A DNA stretch of 64,000 nt from Sphaerisporangium corydalis (lineage in GTDB: Bacteria; Actinomycetota; Actinomycetes; Streptosporangiales; Streptosporangiaceae): assembly GCF_025506355.1 (NCBI RefSeq), contig NZ_JANZYP010000009.1, positions 112,951 through 176,950 of the forward strand. The letters run 5' to 3'. The stretch's first letter is position 1. Each line of letters opens with the position of its first letter. The position numbers were made by a program, and so were the translations under genes. Below the pieces are notes generated by a model that was not told the origin of the DNA, did not search any database, and was given only the letters and a program-made list of their open reading frames with translations. This document shows, one piece after another, positions 25,030 to 36,030 of the stretch.

Positions 25030-26371
25030 TGGGGACCTCCTTGCGTCCGTTGACGCCGTGGTAGTGCGGCAGGTCGAGCGCCGGGACCGGGAACCCGCCG
25101 GCGGCGGGCTCGGCACGCAACTGCTCGAACTCGGCCTCGACCTCCACGGCCCTGGCCTCCCTGCGGCGCTGGTTGACCGTGTCGAAGCGGAAGTAGATCG
25201 CGAGGATCCCGATGATGACGACCGAGGCGATGACCATCACCAGGCCCCTCTGGTCGCCGGCGACCCGGAAGGCGCGGACGGTGGCGACCAGCAGGATCCA
25301 GCCGAGGTTCAGCGGGATGAGGACCTTCCAGCCGAAGGCCATGAGCTGGTCGTACCTGATCCGGGGCAGTGAGGCGCGCACCCAGATGAAGAACGCGAAC
25401 ACCAGGACGAGCTTGACGAAGAACCACAGCATCGGCCACCAGCCGACGTTGGCGCCGTCCCACAGCGAGATCGGCCAGGGCGCCCGCCACCCGCCGAGGA
25501 ACAGCGTGATGCACAGCCCCGACACCGTGAACACGTTGGCGTACTCGGCCAGCATGAACATCGCGAACTTCAGCGACGAGGAGTACTCGGTGTGGAACCC
25601 GCCGACCAGCTCGCCCTCGCCCTCGGGCAGGTCGAACGGCACGCGGTTCGTCTCGCCGAGCATCGTGATCACGTAGATCAGGAACGAGGGGACCAGCAGC
25701 ACCGCGTACCAGGAGGGCAGCGGGATCTCCAGCCCGCCGAGGGCCCACGAGCCGCCGGACGCCTGCTTGGCCACGATCTCGGAGGTGGACAGGGTGCCCG
25801 CGAACAGGAACACCGCCACGAACGACAGGCCCATCGCGATCTCGTAGGAGATCACCTGGGCCGTGGACCGCAGCCCGCCGAGCACGGCGTACGGGGAGCG
25901 CGAGCCCCAGCCCGCGAGCACGATGCCGTAGACGCCGATCGAGGCCATCGCGAGGACGACCAGCACCGCGACGGGCAGGTCGGTGAGCTGCAGCGGCGTC
26001 CGTACGCCGAACATCGACACCATCGGCCCGAAGGGGATGATCGAGTACGACAGGAACGCCGGCACCGCGATGATGATCGGCGCGAGGATGTAGACGACCT
26101 TGTCGACGGTCCTCGGGAGAATGTCCTCCTTCAGCCCCATCTTGATGCCGTCGGCGACCGACTGCAGCAGGCCGAACTTGCCCGCGCGGTTGGGGCCGTA
26201 GCGGTGCTGCATGCGGGAGATGAGCTTGCGCTCGGTCCACACGCCGAACAGCACGCCCAGCATCAGGAAGACGAAGATGAACAGGGCCTTGATGATGGAG
26301 ATCCACAAGGGATCCTTGCCGAAGTCGGCCAGGGTGGGCCCGGCCGGGTCGGCCACGAGAAGAGGCCTCAT
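25016..26371 (-). CDS. nuoH: NADH-quinone oxidoreductase subunit H
   Basis: A 451-residue membrane subunit that forms the quinone-entry chamber with NuoB and NuoD. ATG 26371 overlaps the nuoG stop (ATGA). Conserved: [31 protein letters not shown], and [20 protein letters not shown]. The C-terminus has an extra charged cytoplasmic tail ([20 protein letters not shown]) beyond the last helix, which makes it longer than in E. coli but common in actinobacteria. Confidence 0.95.
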   Translation of the reverse strand: MRPLLVADPAGPTLADFGKDPLWISIIKALFIFVFLMLGVLFGVWTERKLISRMQHRYGPNRAGKFGLLQSVADGIKMGLKEDILPRTVDKVVYILAPIIIAVPAFLSYSIIPFGPMVSMFGVRTPLQLTDLPVAVLVVLAMASIGVYGIVLAGWGSRSPYAVLGGLRSTAQVISYEIAMGLSFVAVFLFAGTLSTSEIVAKQASGGSWALGGLEIPLPSWYAVLLVPSFLIYVITMLGETNRVPFDLPEGEGELVGGFHTEYSSSLKFAMFMLAEYANVFTVSGLCITLFLGGWRAPWPISLWDGANVGWWPMLWFFVKLVLVFAFFIWVRASLPRIRYDQLMAFGWKVLIPLNLGWILLVATVRAFRVAGDQRGLVMVIASVVIIGILAIYFRFDTVNQRRREARAVEVEAEFEQLRAEPAAGGFPVPALDLPHYHGVNGRKEVPSGTN

Positions 26372-28794
26372 GAAGCGCTCCCGATCTTGACGACGTCGCC
26401 GGCCACGGCGCGCAGGTCGCGGGTGACCGAGCAGCCGGCCGAGTTGGACGGCACCCACACGACGCGGTCGGGCAGGTCGGCCACCCGTGCGGGCAGCGTG
26501 ACCGTGCCGCCCTCCGTGGTGATCGTGACCTTACCGTCGAGCGCGCCGATCTCGGCGGCGGTCGCCTCCGACAGCAGCGCCTCGACGGCCCGGCCGGTGC
26601 CGGACAGGTAGGGCTCGCCGTCCTGGAGGCGACCGGAGTCGAGCAGGAGGTGCCAGGTCGACAGGACCGCCTCGCCGGCCCCGGGGGCGCGGTGGCCGCC
26701 GCCGCTGACGCTCGGGCCGTGCTGCCGGGGGCCGCGCCAGGCGCCGAGCGCCGCGAGCTCGCGGCGGGCGGCGGCGGCGTCGGGCAGGCCGAGGTGCACG
26801 TCCATGTGGTCGCTGATGGCGCCGATGGCGCGCAGGTCGCTCAGCACGCCGGGCACCTCGATGGCCCGCTCGAACGAGCGGCCCCGTCCCTCCCAGTCGA
26901 CGAACGTGCCGTTCTTCTCCGACACGGCGGCGACCGGCAGGACCACGTCGGCGCGGTCGGTGACGGCGCTGGCGCGCATCTCCAGCGAGACGATGAACGG
27001 CGTGTTCTCCAGGGCGGCGAGCGCCGCCTCGGGGTCGGCCAGGTCGTAGGGGTCGACGCCGCCGACGACCAGGGCGTCGAGATCGCCCGCGAGTGCGGCG
27101 GCCAGGATGCCCGAGGTGTCGCGTCCGGGGGTGTCGGGCAGGGCCGAGACGTCCCAGGCGCGGGCGACCTCGGCGCGGGCCGCGGCGTCGGAGGCCGGGC
27201 GGCCGATCGGCAGGAGGTTCGGCAGCGCGCCGGCCTCGACGGCGCCGCGCTCACCGGCCCTGCGGGGCACCCAGGCGAGGCGGGCGCCGGTCGCGGCGCT
27301 GAGCCGAAGGACGGCGGAGAGCGCGCCGCGCGAGGTGGCGAGCCGCTCGCCGACCAGGATGACCGCACCGGGCTGCTTCAGCGCGGCGCCGGCCGCCGAG
27401 GAGCCGGAGACCAGGTCGCCGATGGCCTCGGCCTCGGCGCCGGGGGCCGTGCGGAGCAGGGTGCCGCCCATCTTGGCCAGCCCCGCCGCCGCGAACGGCG
27501 CCAGGGAGAAGACCTGCTGGCCGCGCTTGCGCCACGCCTTGCGGAGCCGCAGGAAGATGATCGGCGACTCCTCCTCGGGCTCGAAGCCGGCGAGCAGCAC
27601 GGCCGGGGCCTTCTCCAGGTCGGCGTAGGAGACCTCGATGCCCTTGCCTGCGACCGCGTGGGCGAGGAAGGTCGTCTCCTCCTCCGACAGCGGGCGGGAG
27701 CGGAAGTCGATGTCGTTGGTCGCCAGCGCGATGCGGGCGAACTTGGCGTACGCGTAGGCGTCCTCGACGGTCACCCGGCCGCCGACCAGCACGCCGGTCC
27801 TGCCGCGCGCCCGCGAGAGCCCCTCGGCGGCGGCGGCCAGGGCCTCCGGCCAGGAGGCGGGCCGCAGGTAGCCCTCCTCGTCGCGGACGAGCGGGGACTG
27901 CAGGCGGTCGGGCTGGGTGGCGTAGGCGAAGGCCCAGCGGCCCTTGTCGCAGTTCCACTCCTCGTTGACCTGCGGGTCGTCGCCGGCCAGGCGGCGGGTG
28001 ACCTTGCCGCGCCGGTGGTCGGTGCGCAGCTCGCAGCCGCTGGCGCAGTGCTCGCAGGCGCTCGGCGTGGAGACCAGGTCGAACGGCCGGGACTTGAAGC
28101 GGTACGCGGCGCCGGTGAGCGCGCCCACCGGGCAGATCTGGACGGTGTTGCCGGAGAAGTACGACTGGAACGGCTGGCCGTCCGCGACGCCCACCTGCTC
28201 GGCGGCGCCGCGCTCGAAGAAGTCGATCAGCGGGTCGCCGGCGATCTCATCGGAGAAGCGGATGCAGCGGGCGCACTGCACGCAGCGCTCGCGGTCGAGG
28301 AGCACCTCGGTCGAGAGCGGGATCGGCTTGGGGAAGGTGCGCTTGGTCTCCTCGAAGCGCGTCTCGCCCTGCCCGTTGGACATGGCCTGGTTCTGCAGGG
28401 GGCATTCGCCGCCCTTGTCGCAGACCGGGCAGTCCAGCGGGTGGTTCATGAGCAGGAGCTCCATCACCCCGCGCTGGGCCTTCTCGGCGACCGGCGAGGT
28501 GAGCTGGGTCTTGATGACCATGCCCTCGGCGACCTCGATGGCGCAGGACGGCTGCGGCTTCGGGAAGCCCCGGCCGTTGCCGGCGTCGGTGATGTCCACC
28601 AGGCACTGGCGGCAGTTGGCCGCCGGTTCGAGCAGCGGGTGGTCACAGAACCTCGGGATCTGGATGCCCAGCGACTCGGCCGCCCGGATGATCAGGGTCC
28701 CCTTGGGGACGCTGATCTGGAAGCCGTCGATGGTGAGGGTCACCAGGTCCACCGGCTGCTCGACCGGTCCCGCCGAGGGCGTCTGTACTGTCAT
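26368..28794 (-). CDS. nuoG: NADH-quinone oxidoreductase subunit G
   Basis: An 808-residue iron-sulfur subunit. From the N-terminus it carries a 2Fe-2S ferredoxin domain ([16 protein letters not shown]), the His-Cys cluster segment ([13 protein letters not shown]), a 4Fe-4S pair ([18 protein letters not shown]), then the molybdopterin-type domain with [10 protein letters not shown] and WNCDKGRW. These last four cysteines form the extra N7 cluster kept in some bacteria. The remaining 550 residues are the degenerate bis-MGD fold. It carries electrons from NuoF/E to NuoI. Confidence 0.95.
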   Translation of the reverse strand: MTVQTPSAGPVEQPVDLVTLTIDGFQISVPKGTLIIRAAESLGIQIPRFCDHPLLEPAANCRQCLVDITDAGNGRGFPKPQPSCAIEVAEGMVIKTQLTSPVAEKAQRGVMELLLMNHPLDCPVCDKGGECPLQNQAMSNGQGETRFEETKRTFPKPIPLSTEVLLDRERCVQCARCIRFSDEIAGDPLIDFFERGAAEQVGVADGQPFQSYFSGNTVQICPVGALTGAAYRFKSRPFDLVSTPSACEHCASGCELRTDHRRGKVTRRLAGDDPQVNEEWNCDKGRWAFAYATQPDRLQSPLVRDEEGYLRPASWPEALAAAAEGLSRARGRTGVLVGGRVTVEDAYAYAKFARIALATNDIDFRSRPLSEEETTFLAHAVAGKGIEVSYADLEKAPAVLLAGFEPEEESPIIFLRLRKAWRKRGQQVFSLAPFAAAGLAKMGGTLLRTAPGAEAEAIGDLVSGSSAAGAALKQPGAVILVGERLATSRGALSAVLRLSAATGARLAWVPRRAGERGAVEAGALPNLLPIGRPASDAAARAEVARAWDVSALPDTPGRDTSGILAAALAGDLDALVVGGVDPYDLADPEAALAALENTPFIVSLEMRASAVTDRADVVLPVAAVSEKNGTFVDWEGRGRSFERAIEVPGVLSDLRAIGAISDHMDVHLGLPDAAAARRELAALGAWRGPRQHGPSVSGGGHRAPGAGEAVLSTWHLLLDSGRLQDGEPYLSGTGRAVEALLSEATAAEIGALDGKVTITTEGGTVTLPARVADLPDRVVWVPSNSAGCSVTRDLRAVAGDVVKIGSAS

Positions 28795-30077
28795 GCCTTA
28801 CCCCACACGGTTGACGCGGCGTGATCGAACGGGCAGCCGCCGATCTCGAAGTGCTTGAGGTACTCCTCGCGGAAGTACTTCACCGACGAATGGATCGGGC
28901 TGACCGCGCCGTCGCCGAGAGCACAGAACGAGCGGCCGAGAATGTTGTCCGCGATGTCGGTGATCGTGGTGATGTCCGCCTCGTCGCCCTGGCCCTTCTC
29001 CAGCCGCCGGAGCACCTGCTTGAGCCAGTAGGTGCCCTCCCGGCAGGGGGTGCACTTGCCGCAGGACTCGTGGGCGTAGAACTCGGTCCACCGCAGCACG
29101 GCGCGCAGCACGCAGGTCGTCTCGTCGAAGATCTGCAGCGCCCGGGTGCCGAGCATCGAGCCCTTGGCGCCGACCGACTCGAAGTCGAGCGGCACGTCGA
29201 GGTGCTCGTCGGTGAAGATCGGGGTGGAGGAGCCGCCGGGCGTCCAGAACTTGAGCCGGTGGCCCGCCCGCACGCCGCCCGCCATGTCGAGCAGCTCGCG
29301 CAGCGTGATGCCGAGCGGCGCCTCGTACTGCCCGGGGCGGGTGACGTGGCCGCTCAGGGAGAAGATGCCGAAGCCCTTGGACTTCTCGGTGCCCATGGAC
29401 GCGAACCAGTCGGCGCCGTTCCCGATGATGCTGGGAACGCTGGCGACCGACTCCACGTTGTTGATGACAGTGGGACACGCGTACAGGCCCGCGACGGCGG
29501 GGAAGGGGGGCTTGAGACGAGGTTGGCCTCTGTAGCCCTCCAGCGAGTCGAGCAGCGCCGTCTCCTCGCCGCAGATGTAGGCGCCGGCGCCGGTGTGCAC
29601 CACGAGCTCCAGGTCGTAGCCCGACCCGAGGATGTCGGTGCCGAGGTAGCCCTTCTCGTAGGCCTCGGCGACGGCCGCCTGCACGCGGCGGACGACGTGC
29701 AGCACCTCGCCGCGCACGTAGATGAACGCCTGGTTGGCGCGGATCGCGTAGGCCGTGATGATGACGCCCTCCACCAGGGAGTGGGGGTTGGCCATCATGA
29801 GCGGGATGTCCTTGCAGGTGCCCGGCTCGGACTCGTCGGCGTTGACGACGAGGTAGTGTGCCTTGCCATCGCCCTGGGGGATGAACCCCCACTTCATGCC
29901 GGTGGGGAAGCCCGCGCCGCCCCGGCCGCGCAGGCCGGAGTCCTTGACCACCTTGATGATGGCGTCGGGGTCCATCCCGAGCGCCTTCTTGGCGGCCTCG
30001 TACTCCCCGTACCCCTGGAGGGTGAACGAGTCCGCCCGATCCCAGTTCGCGGTGAGGACCGGAGTCAGAGTCGTCAT
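28791..30077 (-). CDS. nuoF: NADH-quinone oxidoreductase subunit F (NADH-binding)
   Basis: A 428-residue NADH-oxidising flavoprotein. [18 protein letters not shown] is the NADH/FMN-binding region, [15 protein letters not shown] the second flavin segment, and [16 protein letters not shown] plus a later cysteine holds cluster N3. ATG 30077 overlaps the nuoE stop (ATGA). The stop overlaps the nuoG start by 4 bp. Confidence 0.96.
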   Translation of the reverse strand: MTTLTPVLTANWDRADSFTLQGYGEYEAAKKALGMDPDAIIKVVKDSGLRGRGGAGFPTGMKWGFIPQGDGKAHYLVVNADESEPGTCKDIPLMMANPHSLVEGVIITAYAIRANQAFIYVRGEVLHVVRRVQAAVAEAYEKGYLGTDILGSGYDLELVVHTGAGAYICGEETALLDSLEGYRGQPRLKPPFPAVAGLYACPTVINNVESVASVPSIIGNGADWFASMGTEKSKGFGIFSLSGHVTRPGQYEAPLGITLRELLDMAGGVRAGHRLKFWTPGGSSTPIFTDEHLDVPLDFESVGAKGSMLGTRALQIFDETTCVLRAVLRWTEFYAHESCGKCTPCREGTYWLKQVLRRLEKGQGDEADITTITDIADNILGRSFCALGDGAVSPIHSSVKYFREEYLKHFEIGGCPFDHAASTVWGKA

Positions 30078-30751
30078 TCGGAGGCCCCCTTCGAAGGTGC
30101 CGGTGCCGTCCAGCCGTTGGCCTTGGCGATCTTGAGGCCCTCGATCGAGGGGCCGGACGCCGACGGGCCGTCGCCGGCCAGGCCGTCGGGCAGGCCCGCG
30201 AGCACGCGCGAGGCGTCCTTGAACGAGCACAGGCGCCCGGGGCCGCGCGTGGGCGCGACCTCCTTGCCGGCGCGCAGGTCGTCGACGAGCTTCTTGGCCG
30301 ACTCGGGGGTCTGGTTGTCGAAGAACTCCCAGTTGACCATCATGACCGGGGCGAAGTCGCAGGCGGCGTTGCACTCGATGCGCTCGAGCGAGATCTTGCC
30401 GTCGGTGCTGGTCTCGCCATTGCCGAGGCCGGCGTGCTCGGTGAGCTCGTCCCAGATCTGGTCGCCGCCCATGATCGCGCACAGCGAGTTGATGCAGACG
30501 CCCACGTGGTACTCACCCGCGGGCTTGCGCTTGTACATCGTGTAGAACGTCGAGACGCCCACCACCTCGGCCTTGCTCAGGCCCAGCATCGCCGCGCAGA
30601 ACTCCTGGCCCGCGTCGGAGACGTAGCCGTCCTCCGCCTGCACCAGGTGGAGCAGCGGCAGCAGGGCCGAACGCGCCTTCGGGTAGCGTCCGATGATCTC
30701 TTTCGCGTCGCGTTCGAGACGCTCGCGGACTTCCGGCGAGTAGGTCGTCAC
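30074..30751 (-). CDS. nuoE: NADH-quinone oxidoreductase subunit E
   Basis: A 225-residue thioredoxin-like 2Fe-2S subunit. The start is GTG 30751 behind GGGAGGT; it overlaps the nuoD stop (GTGA). Cluster N1a cysteines appear in [12 protein letters not shown] and [15 protein letters not shown]. The last 50 residues ([14 protein letters not shown] onward) are an extension seen in actinobacterial NuoE; its role is not known. Confidence 0.95.
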   Translation of the reverse strand: MTTYSPEVRERLERDAKEIIGRYPKARSALLPLLHLVQAEDGYVSDAGQEFCAAMLGLSKAEVVGVSTFYTMYKRKPAGEYHVGVCINSLCAIMGGDQIWDELTEHAGLGNGETSTDGKISLERIECNAACDFAPVMMVNWEFFDNQTPESAKKLVDDLRAGKEVAPTRGPGRLCSFKDASRVLAGLPDGLAGDGPSASGPSIEGLKIAKANGWTAPAPSKGASE

Positions 30752-32103
30752 CGGTCCACACCTCCCATGACCGGGTCGATCGACGCGACCGCGGCGATGA
30801 CGTCGGCAATCATGCCGCCTTCGCAGGTGGCGGGCACCGCCTGCAGGTTCGTGAAGGACGGGTCGCGGAAGTGCACGCGGAAGGGGCGGGTGCCCCCGTC
30901 GCTCACGACGTGCGCGCCCAGTTCTCCGCGCGGCGACTCGACCGGGACGTACGCCTGGCCCGCCGGGACCCTGAAGCCCTCGGTCACCAGCTTGAAGTGG
31001 TGGATCAGCGCCTCCATCGAACTGCTCATGATGTGGGCGATGTGGTCGGGCGAGTTGCCGAGACCGTCGGGGCCGAGGGCGAGCTGCGCCGGCCAGCCGA
31101 TCTTCTTGTCCTCGATCATGACCGGCCTGCCCTTGAGCTCGGAGCCGGAGAGCCGGTCGAGACACTGACCGATGATCTTCAGCGACTCCTCCATCTCGGC
31201 CACCCGCACGAGGTAGCGGCCGTAGACGTCGCAGGAGGTGGCGGTGGGCACGTCGAAGTCGTAGGTCTCGTAGCCGCTGTAGGGCTGCGACTTGCGCAGG
31301 TCCCACGGCAGGCCCGCCGCGCGCAGCATGGGGCCGGTGATCCCGAGCGCCATGCAGCCGGTGAGGTCGAGGTAGGCGACGTCCTTGGTGCGGCGGGTGT
31401 AGGCGGGGTTCTCGTCAAGGAGCTTGCGCATCTCCTTGATGCGGCCCGGCATGATCTTGAGGAACTCGCCGATCTTGTCGACGGCCCCCGCGGGCAGGTC
31501 GACCGACACGCCGCCCGGCCGGACGTAGGCCATGTTCATCCGCAGGCCGGTGATGTACTCGAACAGGTCGAGCACCAGCTCGCGCTCGCGGAACCCGAAC
31601 AGCATCGGCGTCGTCGCGCCCAGCTCCAGGCCGAAGGTCGCGATGGCCACGAGGTGGGAGGAGATGCGGTTGAGCTCCATCATCATGACCCGGATGGTCT
31701 GCGCGCGCAGCGGCACCCGGTCGGTGATGCCGAGGAGCTTCTCCACCGCCATGCAGTACGCCGCCTCGTTGAAGATCGGCGACAGGTAGTCCATGCGGGT
31801 GACGAACGTGACCCCCTGGGTCCACGTCCGGAACTCCATGTTCTTCTCGATGCCGGTGTGCAGGTAACCGATCCCCACACGGGCCTCGGTGACGTTCTCA
31901 CCGTCGAGGGTCAGCACGAGCCTGAGCACGCCGTGGGTGGACGGGTGCTGCGGGCCCATGTTGATGACCAGGCGCTCCTCGGAGGAGTCGGCGACGGCCT
32001 GGACGACCTCGTCCCAGTCCTGGCCGTTGACGCTGTAGACCCTGCCCTCGGTGGCGTCGTCCTGCCCGGCGTGGGCGGTCTCTCCGTCATGGACGGCGGT
32101 CAT
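30748..32103 (-). CDS. nuoD: NADH-quinone oxidoreductase subunit D
   Basis: A 451-residue 49-kDa-type subunit that lines the quinone pocket with NuoB. Conserved [15 protein letters not shown] holds the histidine near bound quinone; [16 protein letters not shown] and the C-terminal PARGELG-like [16 protein letters not shown] are present, as is the final DPVMGGVDR. It overlaps nuoC by 4 bp. Confidence 0.96.
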   Translation of the reverse strand: MTAVHDGETAHAGQDDATEGRVYSVNGQDWDEVVQAVADSSEERLVINMGPQHPSTHGVLRLVLTLDGENVTEARVGIGYLHTGIEKNMEFRTWTQGVTFVTRMDYLSPIFNEAAYCMAVEKLLGITDRVPLRAQTIRVMMMELNRISSHLVAIATFGLELGATTPMLFGFRERELVLDLFEYITGLRMNMAYVRPGGVSVDLPAGAVDKIGEFLKIMPGRIKEMRKLLDENPAYTRRTKDVAYLDLTGCMALGITGPMLRAAGLPWDLRKSQPYSGYETYDFDVPTATSCDVYGRYLVRVAEMEESLKIIGQCLDRLSGSELKGRPVMIEDKKIGWPAQLALGPDGLGNSPDHIAHIMSSSMEALIHHFKLVTEGFRVPAGQAYVPVESPRGELGAHVVSDGGTRPFRVHFRDPSFTNLQAVPATCEGGMIADVIAAVASIDPVMGGVDR

Positions 32104-32777
32104 GCGTACGACCTCCTCTGGTCGGGCGCGGGGATGGTGGCGCCGCGGTACTCGACCGGGATGCCGCCGAGCGGGTAGTCCTTGCGCTGCGGGTGGCCTT
32201 CCCAGTCATCGGGCATCTCGATGCGGGTGAGCGCCGGGTGGCCGTCGAAGACGATGCCGAAGAAGTCGTAGGCCTCGCGCTCGTGCCAGTCGTGGGTCGG
32301 GTAGATCGACACCGTGGACGGGACGTGCGGGTCGGCGTCGGGGCAGGAGACCTCCACCCGCACCCGCCTGTTGTGGGTGATCGAGCACAGGTGGTAGACC
32401 GCGCGCAGCTCGGCGCCGGTCTCCTCCGGGTAGTGCACGCCCGACACGCCGAGCGACAGCTCGAACCGCAGGGCGGGGTCGTCGCGGAGGTGGCGCAGCG
32501 CCTCGGGCAGGCGCTCGCGCGCGACGTGGAGGGTCAGCTCGTCGCGGTCGACGACCACGCGCTCGACCATGCCCTCGTAGACGTCGCCCGCGGCCCGCTC
32601 GAGCGCGTCGGCCAGCTCGTCGAAGTAGCCGCCGTAGGGCTTGGCGGCCGACGGCCGCGCCGGGCGGCGCACCACCAGGCGGCCGTAGCCGGAGGTGTCG
32701 CCGGAGTCGCCGGCGCCGAACATGCCCAGGCGGGCGATCGGTTCCTCCGGCACCCCGGGGAGGTTGTCAGTGCTCAT
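32100..32777 (-). CDS. nuoC: NADH-quinone oxidoreductase subunit C
   Basis: A 225-residue 30-kDa-type subunit. ATG 32777 overlaps the nuoB stop (ATGA). The signature [20 protein letters not shown] and the C-terminal [20 protein letters not shown] are clear. The first 60 residues ([15 protein letters not shown]) are a loose actinobacterial extension. It is a structural part of the peripheral arm. Confidence 0.95.
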   Translation of the reverse strand: MSTDNLPGVPEEPIARLGMFGAGDSGDTSGYGRLVVRRPARPSAAKPYGGYFDELADALERAAGDVYEGMVERVVVDRDELTLHVARERLPEALRHLRDDPALRFELSLGVSGVHYPEETGAELRAVYHLCSITHNRRVRVEVSCPDADPHVPSTVSIYPTHDWHEREAYDFFGIVFDGHPALTRIEMPDDWEGHPQRKDYPLGGIPVEYRGATIPAPDQRRSYA

Positions 32778-33325
32778 TTCGAGGTCCCCTGATCGATGAG
32801 CGGAAGCGACCGCAGAGCCTGCAGTTCCAGCTCGTCGATCTGCTTGGCGCGGTGTGCGCCGAACTTCATGTTCTGGATCTTGTCGTGCAGCTTGACGATC
32901 GCGTCGATGAGCATCTCGGGGCGCGGCGGGCAGCCGGGCAGGTAGATGTCCACCGGCACGACGTGGTCGACGCCCTGCACGATCGCGTAGTTGTTGAACA
33001 TGCCGCCGCTGGAGGCGCACACGCCCATGGCGATGACCCACTTCGGCTCGGCCATCTGGTCGTAGATCTGGCGGAGCACCGGCGCCATCTTCTGCGAGAG
33101 CCGGCCCGCCACGATCATCAGGTCGGCCTGCCGGGGGGACGCCGAGGCGCGCTCCATCCCGAACCTGGCCAGGTCGTGGTTGGGACCGCCGGTGGCCATC
33201 AGCTCGATGGCGCAGCAGGCCAGGCCGAACGTGGCCGGCCAGACGGAGTTCTTGCGCGCCCATCCGGCGGCCTGCTCGACCGTGGACAGGACGAACCCGC
33301 TGGGCAATTTCTCTTCGAGACCCAT
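32774..33325 (-). CDS. nuoB: NADH-quinone oxidoreductase subunit B
   Basis: A 183-residue subunit carrying the terminal cluster N2 that passes electrons to quinone. The tandem cysteines are in [16 protein letters not shown], with the others in [10 protein letters not shown] and [11 protein letters not shown]. Normal length. Confidence 0.96.
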   Translation of the reverse strand: MGLEEKLPSGFVLSTVEQAAGWARKNSVWPATFGLACCAIELMATGGPNHDLARFGMERASASPRQADLMIVAGRLSQKMAPVLRQIYDQMAEPKWVIAMGVCASSGGMFNNYAIVQGVDHVVPVDIYLPGCPPRPEMLIDAIVKLHDKIQNMKFGAHRAKQIDELELQALRSLPLIDQGTSK

Positions 33326-33364
33326 CTCACTGCTTCCTCTCGCGCGCCTCCGGCACGCTGCCTC

Positions 33365-33724
33365 TCAGTCCCAGTCCAGGCCGCGGCGGCGCCAGACATA
33401 GGCGTACGCGACCAGGACGGTGACGATGAACAGCACCATCTCGACCAGTCCGAAGACCCCGAGCTGGTCGAAAGCGACCGCCCACGGATAAAGGAAGATG
33501 ATCTCGATGTCGAACACGATGAAGAGCATCGCGGTGATCATGTACTTCAGCGGGAACCGGCCGCCGCCGACGGGCTGCGGCGTCGGCTCGATGCCGCACT
33601 CGTAGGCGTCGAGCTTGGCCCGGTTCCAGCGCTTGGGGCCGGTGAAGGGCGCGATCCCGACGGAGAACACGGCGAAGCCCGCCGCGATGATCGCGAGAAC
33701 CAGGATGGGCACGTACAGTTCCAT
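33365..33724 (-). CDS. nuoA: NADH-quinone oxidoreductase subunit A
   Basis: A 119-residue membrane subunit with three helices. KLDAYECGIEPTPQPVGGGR is the conserved loop that contacts the quinone channel. It is the first nuo gene; 91 bp separate it from the reductase gene upstream on the same strand, so it probably shares the Rex-controlled transcript, though a promoter in that gap cannot be excluded. Confidence 0.96.
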   Translation of the reverse strand: MELYVPILVLAIIAAGFAVFSVGIAPFTGPKRWNRAKLDAYECGIEPTPQPVGGGRFPLKYMITAMLFIVFDIEIIFLYPWAVAFDQLGVFGLVEMVLFIVTVLVAYAYVWRRRGLDWD

Positions 33725-33815
33725 CGCTATGCGTCCCCTCTGAGCGCTGGAGATTCGGTCGATCGGTTGCTGAGTCTAGGCAGGGCGATCATCGATCTTC
33801 GTTCCGGGTGCTGTG

Positions 33816-35090
33816 TCATGACGGCGGCGCGATCTTCGACAGGGCGTTGATGATCCGGTCGGACGCATCGCCCCGCCGGTCCGTGAGGTTACCAAGGAGT
33901 TTCAGAGCGAACCGCATCAGAGTGGGATGTGGCAGGCCGTGCCTCGTGAGGAAGCCCATCACCCCGGGCTTGCCGATGGCCTCGACGAACATCCGGCCCA
34001 CGGTGAAGTAGCCGCCGTAGGCGTCCTTGAGCGTCTTCGGATAGGCGCGCAGGACGCGTTCCCGCTGGGCGGGGGTGGTGCCGGACAGGGCGGTGGTGAT
34101 GGCGTCGGCGGCGATGCGGCCGGTCTCCATCGCGTAGGCGATGCCCTCGCCGTTGAACGGGTTGATCATGCCGCCGGCGTCGCCCACCAGGACCAGGCCC
34201 CGGGTGTAGTGCGGCTGGCGGTTGAAGGCCATCGGCAGCGCCGCGCCCCGGATCGGCCCCGTCATGCTCTCGTCGTTGAACCCCCACTCGGCGGGCATGT
34301 TCTTCACCCAGCGGCGCAGCAGGTCGCGGTAGTCGAGGTTCTGGAAGGCGTCGCTGGTGTTGAGCAGCCCGAGGCCGACGTTGCTGGTGCCGTCGCCGAC
34401 GCCGAACACCCAGCCGTACCCGGGCAGCAGCCGGGACGACCCGTCCTGCTCGGTGTCCCACAGCTCCAGCCAGGTCTCCAGCCAGTCGTCGTCGTGGCGG
34501 GGGCTGGTGTAGTAGGTGCGGACGGCGACGCCCATCGGGCGGTCGGTGCGCTTGTGCAGGCCCATGGCGAGCGACAGCCGTGTGGAGTTGCCGTCGGCGG
34601 CCACGACCAGGCGGGAGCGGTAGGTGACCTGCTCGCCGTCGCGCTTGGCGGTCACGCCGACGACATGGCCGCTGCGCGGGTCGAGGACCGGGCCGGTGAC
34701 GTTGACGCCCTGGATCATCGTGACGCCGCCGCGCTCGGCGTTGGCCGCGAGGATCTGGTCGAAGTCGAGGCGCGTGCGCACCAGGCCGTAGTCCGGGAAG
34801 CTCGACAGCTCGGGCCAGGCCAGCTCCAGCCGCAGGCCGCCGCCGACGACGCGGAGCCCCTTGTTGCGGATCCACCCGGGGCCGTCGATGTCGACGCCCA
34901 TGGCGACCAGTTCCTTGACGGCGCGCGGGGTCAGCCCGTCCCCGCACACCTTCTCGCGCGGGAACCGGGTCTTCTCCAGCAGCAGCACCTCGAAGCCGGC
35001 CTGCGCGAGGTAGAAGGCCGTGGTCGAACCCGCGGGTCCTGCGCCGACGACGATGATGTCGGCGTCCGCCGCGGGGGCTGACTCGCTCAC
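33816..35090 (-). CDS. Geranylgeranyl reductase family protein, probable menaquinone reductase (MenJ type)
   Basis: A 424-residue FAD-dependent reductase. The N-terminal dinucleotide fold reads IIVVGAGPAGSTTAFYLAQA; the second FAD segment is LVGDAGGMINPFNGEGIAYA; a PYGWVFG-type stretch (LPGYGWVFGVGDG) is characteristic of geranylgeranyl reductases. In mycobacteria the homologue MenJ saturates one isoprene unit of menaquinone-9. Position between menG and nuoA, and a polyprenyl synthase at the far end of the nuo operon, support that role here. Substrate assignment is inference. Confidence 0.88.
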   Translation of the reverse strand: MSESAPAADADIIVVGAGPAGSTTAFYLAQAGFEVLLLEKTRFPREKVCGDGLTPRAVKELVAMGVDIDGPGWIRNKGLRVVGGGLRLELAWPELSSFPDYGLVRTRLDFDQILAANAERGGVTMIQGVNVTGPVLDPRSGHVVGVTAKRDGEQVTYRSRLVVAADGNSTRLSLAMGLHKRTDRPMGVAVRTYYTSPRHDDDWLETWLELWDTEQDGSSRLLPGYGWVFGVGDGTSNVGLGLLNTSDAFQNLDYRDLLRRWVKNMPAEWGFNDESMTGPIRGAALPMAFNRQPHYTRGLVLVGDAGGMINPFNGEGIAYAMETGRIAADAITTALSGTTPAQRERVLRAYPKTLKDAYGGYFTVGRMFVEAIGKPGVMGFLTRHGLPHPTLMRFALKLLGNLTDRRGDASDRIINALSKIAPPS

Positions 35091-35146
35091 GGGACCTGTC
35101 CTGTCCTGGGTGTCGAGGGCCTCGGGATTTCAGGGCCTTCGTGCCT

Positions 35147-35164
35147 TTGTGAACTACTTCACAA
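35147..35164. promoter_or_regulatory. Rex operator upstream of the menaquinone reductase-nuo operon
   Basis: TTGTGAACTACTTCACAA matches the Rex consensus TTGTGAA-N4-TTCACAA at every fixed position. It is 57 bp upstream of the reductase start and after the menG stop. Rex represses when NADH/NAD+ is low and releases when NADH rises; nuo is a known Rex target in Streptomyces. The rex gene itself is at 53030-53824. Confidence 0.88.
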
Positions 35165-35220
35165 ACTTGTCGGCGGAAGTCTAACCCTTTTTCCCCTGCC
35201 CGATGTCAGATGGAGCTTAC

Positions 35221-35952
35221 CTACTCGCCCAAGGTCGGTTTGACGGCCCTGTGGAGGGCCACGATGCCAAGGGAGAGATTGCGCCAGCCGACCCGTTCCC
35301 AGCCCGCCTCCTGGACGAGCCGGGCAAGGCTCGCCTGGTCGGGCCAGGCACGGATCGACTCGGCCAGATACGCGTACGAGTCGGGATTGGAGCTGACGAC
35401 CCGGGCGACGGGCGGCAGCAGCCTCATGAGGTACTGCGAGTAGACCAGCTCGAACGACTTGACCGTCGGCCTGGAGAACTCGCACACCACCAGCCGTCCG
35501 CCCGGCCTGGTGACCCGCAGCATCTCGCGCAGCGCCCCGACGGTGTCGTTGACGTTGCGCAGCCCGAACGAGATCGTCACCGCGTCGAAGGCGCCGTCGG
35601 CGAACGGGAGCCGCAGCGCGTCGCCGCCGATGAACGTGACCCCGCGCACCCCCCCGTGAAGGCCGGACCCGCCCCGCCGCCCGGCGCCCGTGCCGAGCAT
35701 GCCGAGGGAGAAGTCGCACGCGATCGCGCGCGCCCCGAGGCCGGTGAAGGAGTCGGTGGAGGTGCCGGTGCCGGCCGCGAGGTCGAGGACGAGCTCACCC
35801 GGGCCCGCGTCCACCGCCGCCGAGGTGGCCCTCCTCCAGAGCCGGTCCTGACCGAGCGAGAGCACGTCGTTGACCAAGTCGTAGCGCCGGGCCGTGCGGT
35901 CGAACATCGCCGCGACCTCGTGCGGCTGTTTGTCCAGGGTTGCACGCGTCAT
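35221..35952 (-). CDS. menG: Demethylmenaquinone methyltransferase (UbiE/MenG)
   Basis: A 243-residue class I SAM methyltransferase that methylates demethylmenaquinone in the last ring-modifying step of menaquinone synthesis. The UbiE signatures are present: [20 protein letters not shown] near the N-terminus, [15 protein letters not shown] for SAM binding, and [23 protein letters not shown] 35952 ([20 protein letters not shown]) gives the usual start. A glycine-rich insertion ([16 protein letters not shown], about residues 88-103) is unusual. A gap of 130 bp with the Rex operator separates it from the next gene. Confidence 0.94.
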   Translation of the reverse strand: MTRATLDKQPHEVAAMFDRTARRYDLVNDVLSLGQDRLWRRATSAAVDAGPGELVLDLAAGTGTSTDSFTGLGARAIACDFSLGMLGTGAGRRGGSGLHGGVRGVTFIGGDALRLPFADGAFDAVTISFGLRNVNDTVGALREMLRVTRPGGRLVVCEFSRPTVKSFELVYSQYLMRLLPPVARVVSSNPDSYAYLAESIRAWPDQASLARLVQEAGWERVGWRNLSLGIVALHRAVKPTLGE

Positions 35953-36030
35953 GGCGACAAGCTTAGTGGCCTCGCGCCGGTCAACCCAAAGTAGCCACAT
36001 CATTACTAAGCGTCTGCTAGGACTTGGTGA

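Noticed and set aside
33725..33815. Search for a Rex site directly upstream of nuoA
   Set aside because: No sequence close to TTGTGAA-N4-TTCACAA is present; the site lies farther upstream at 35147.
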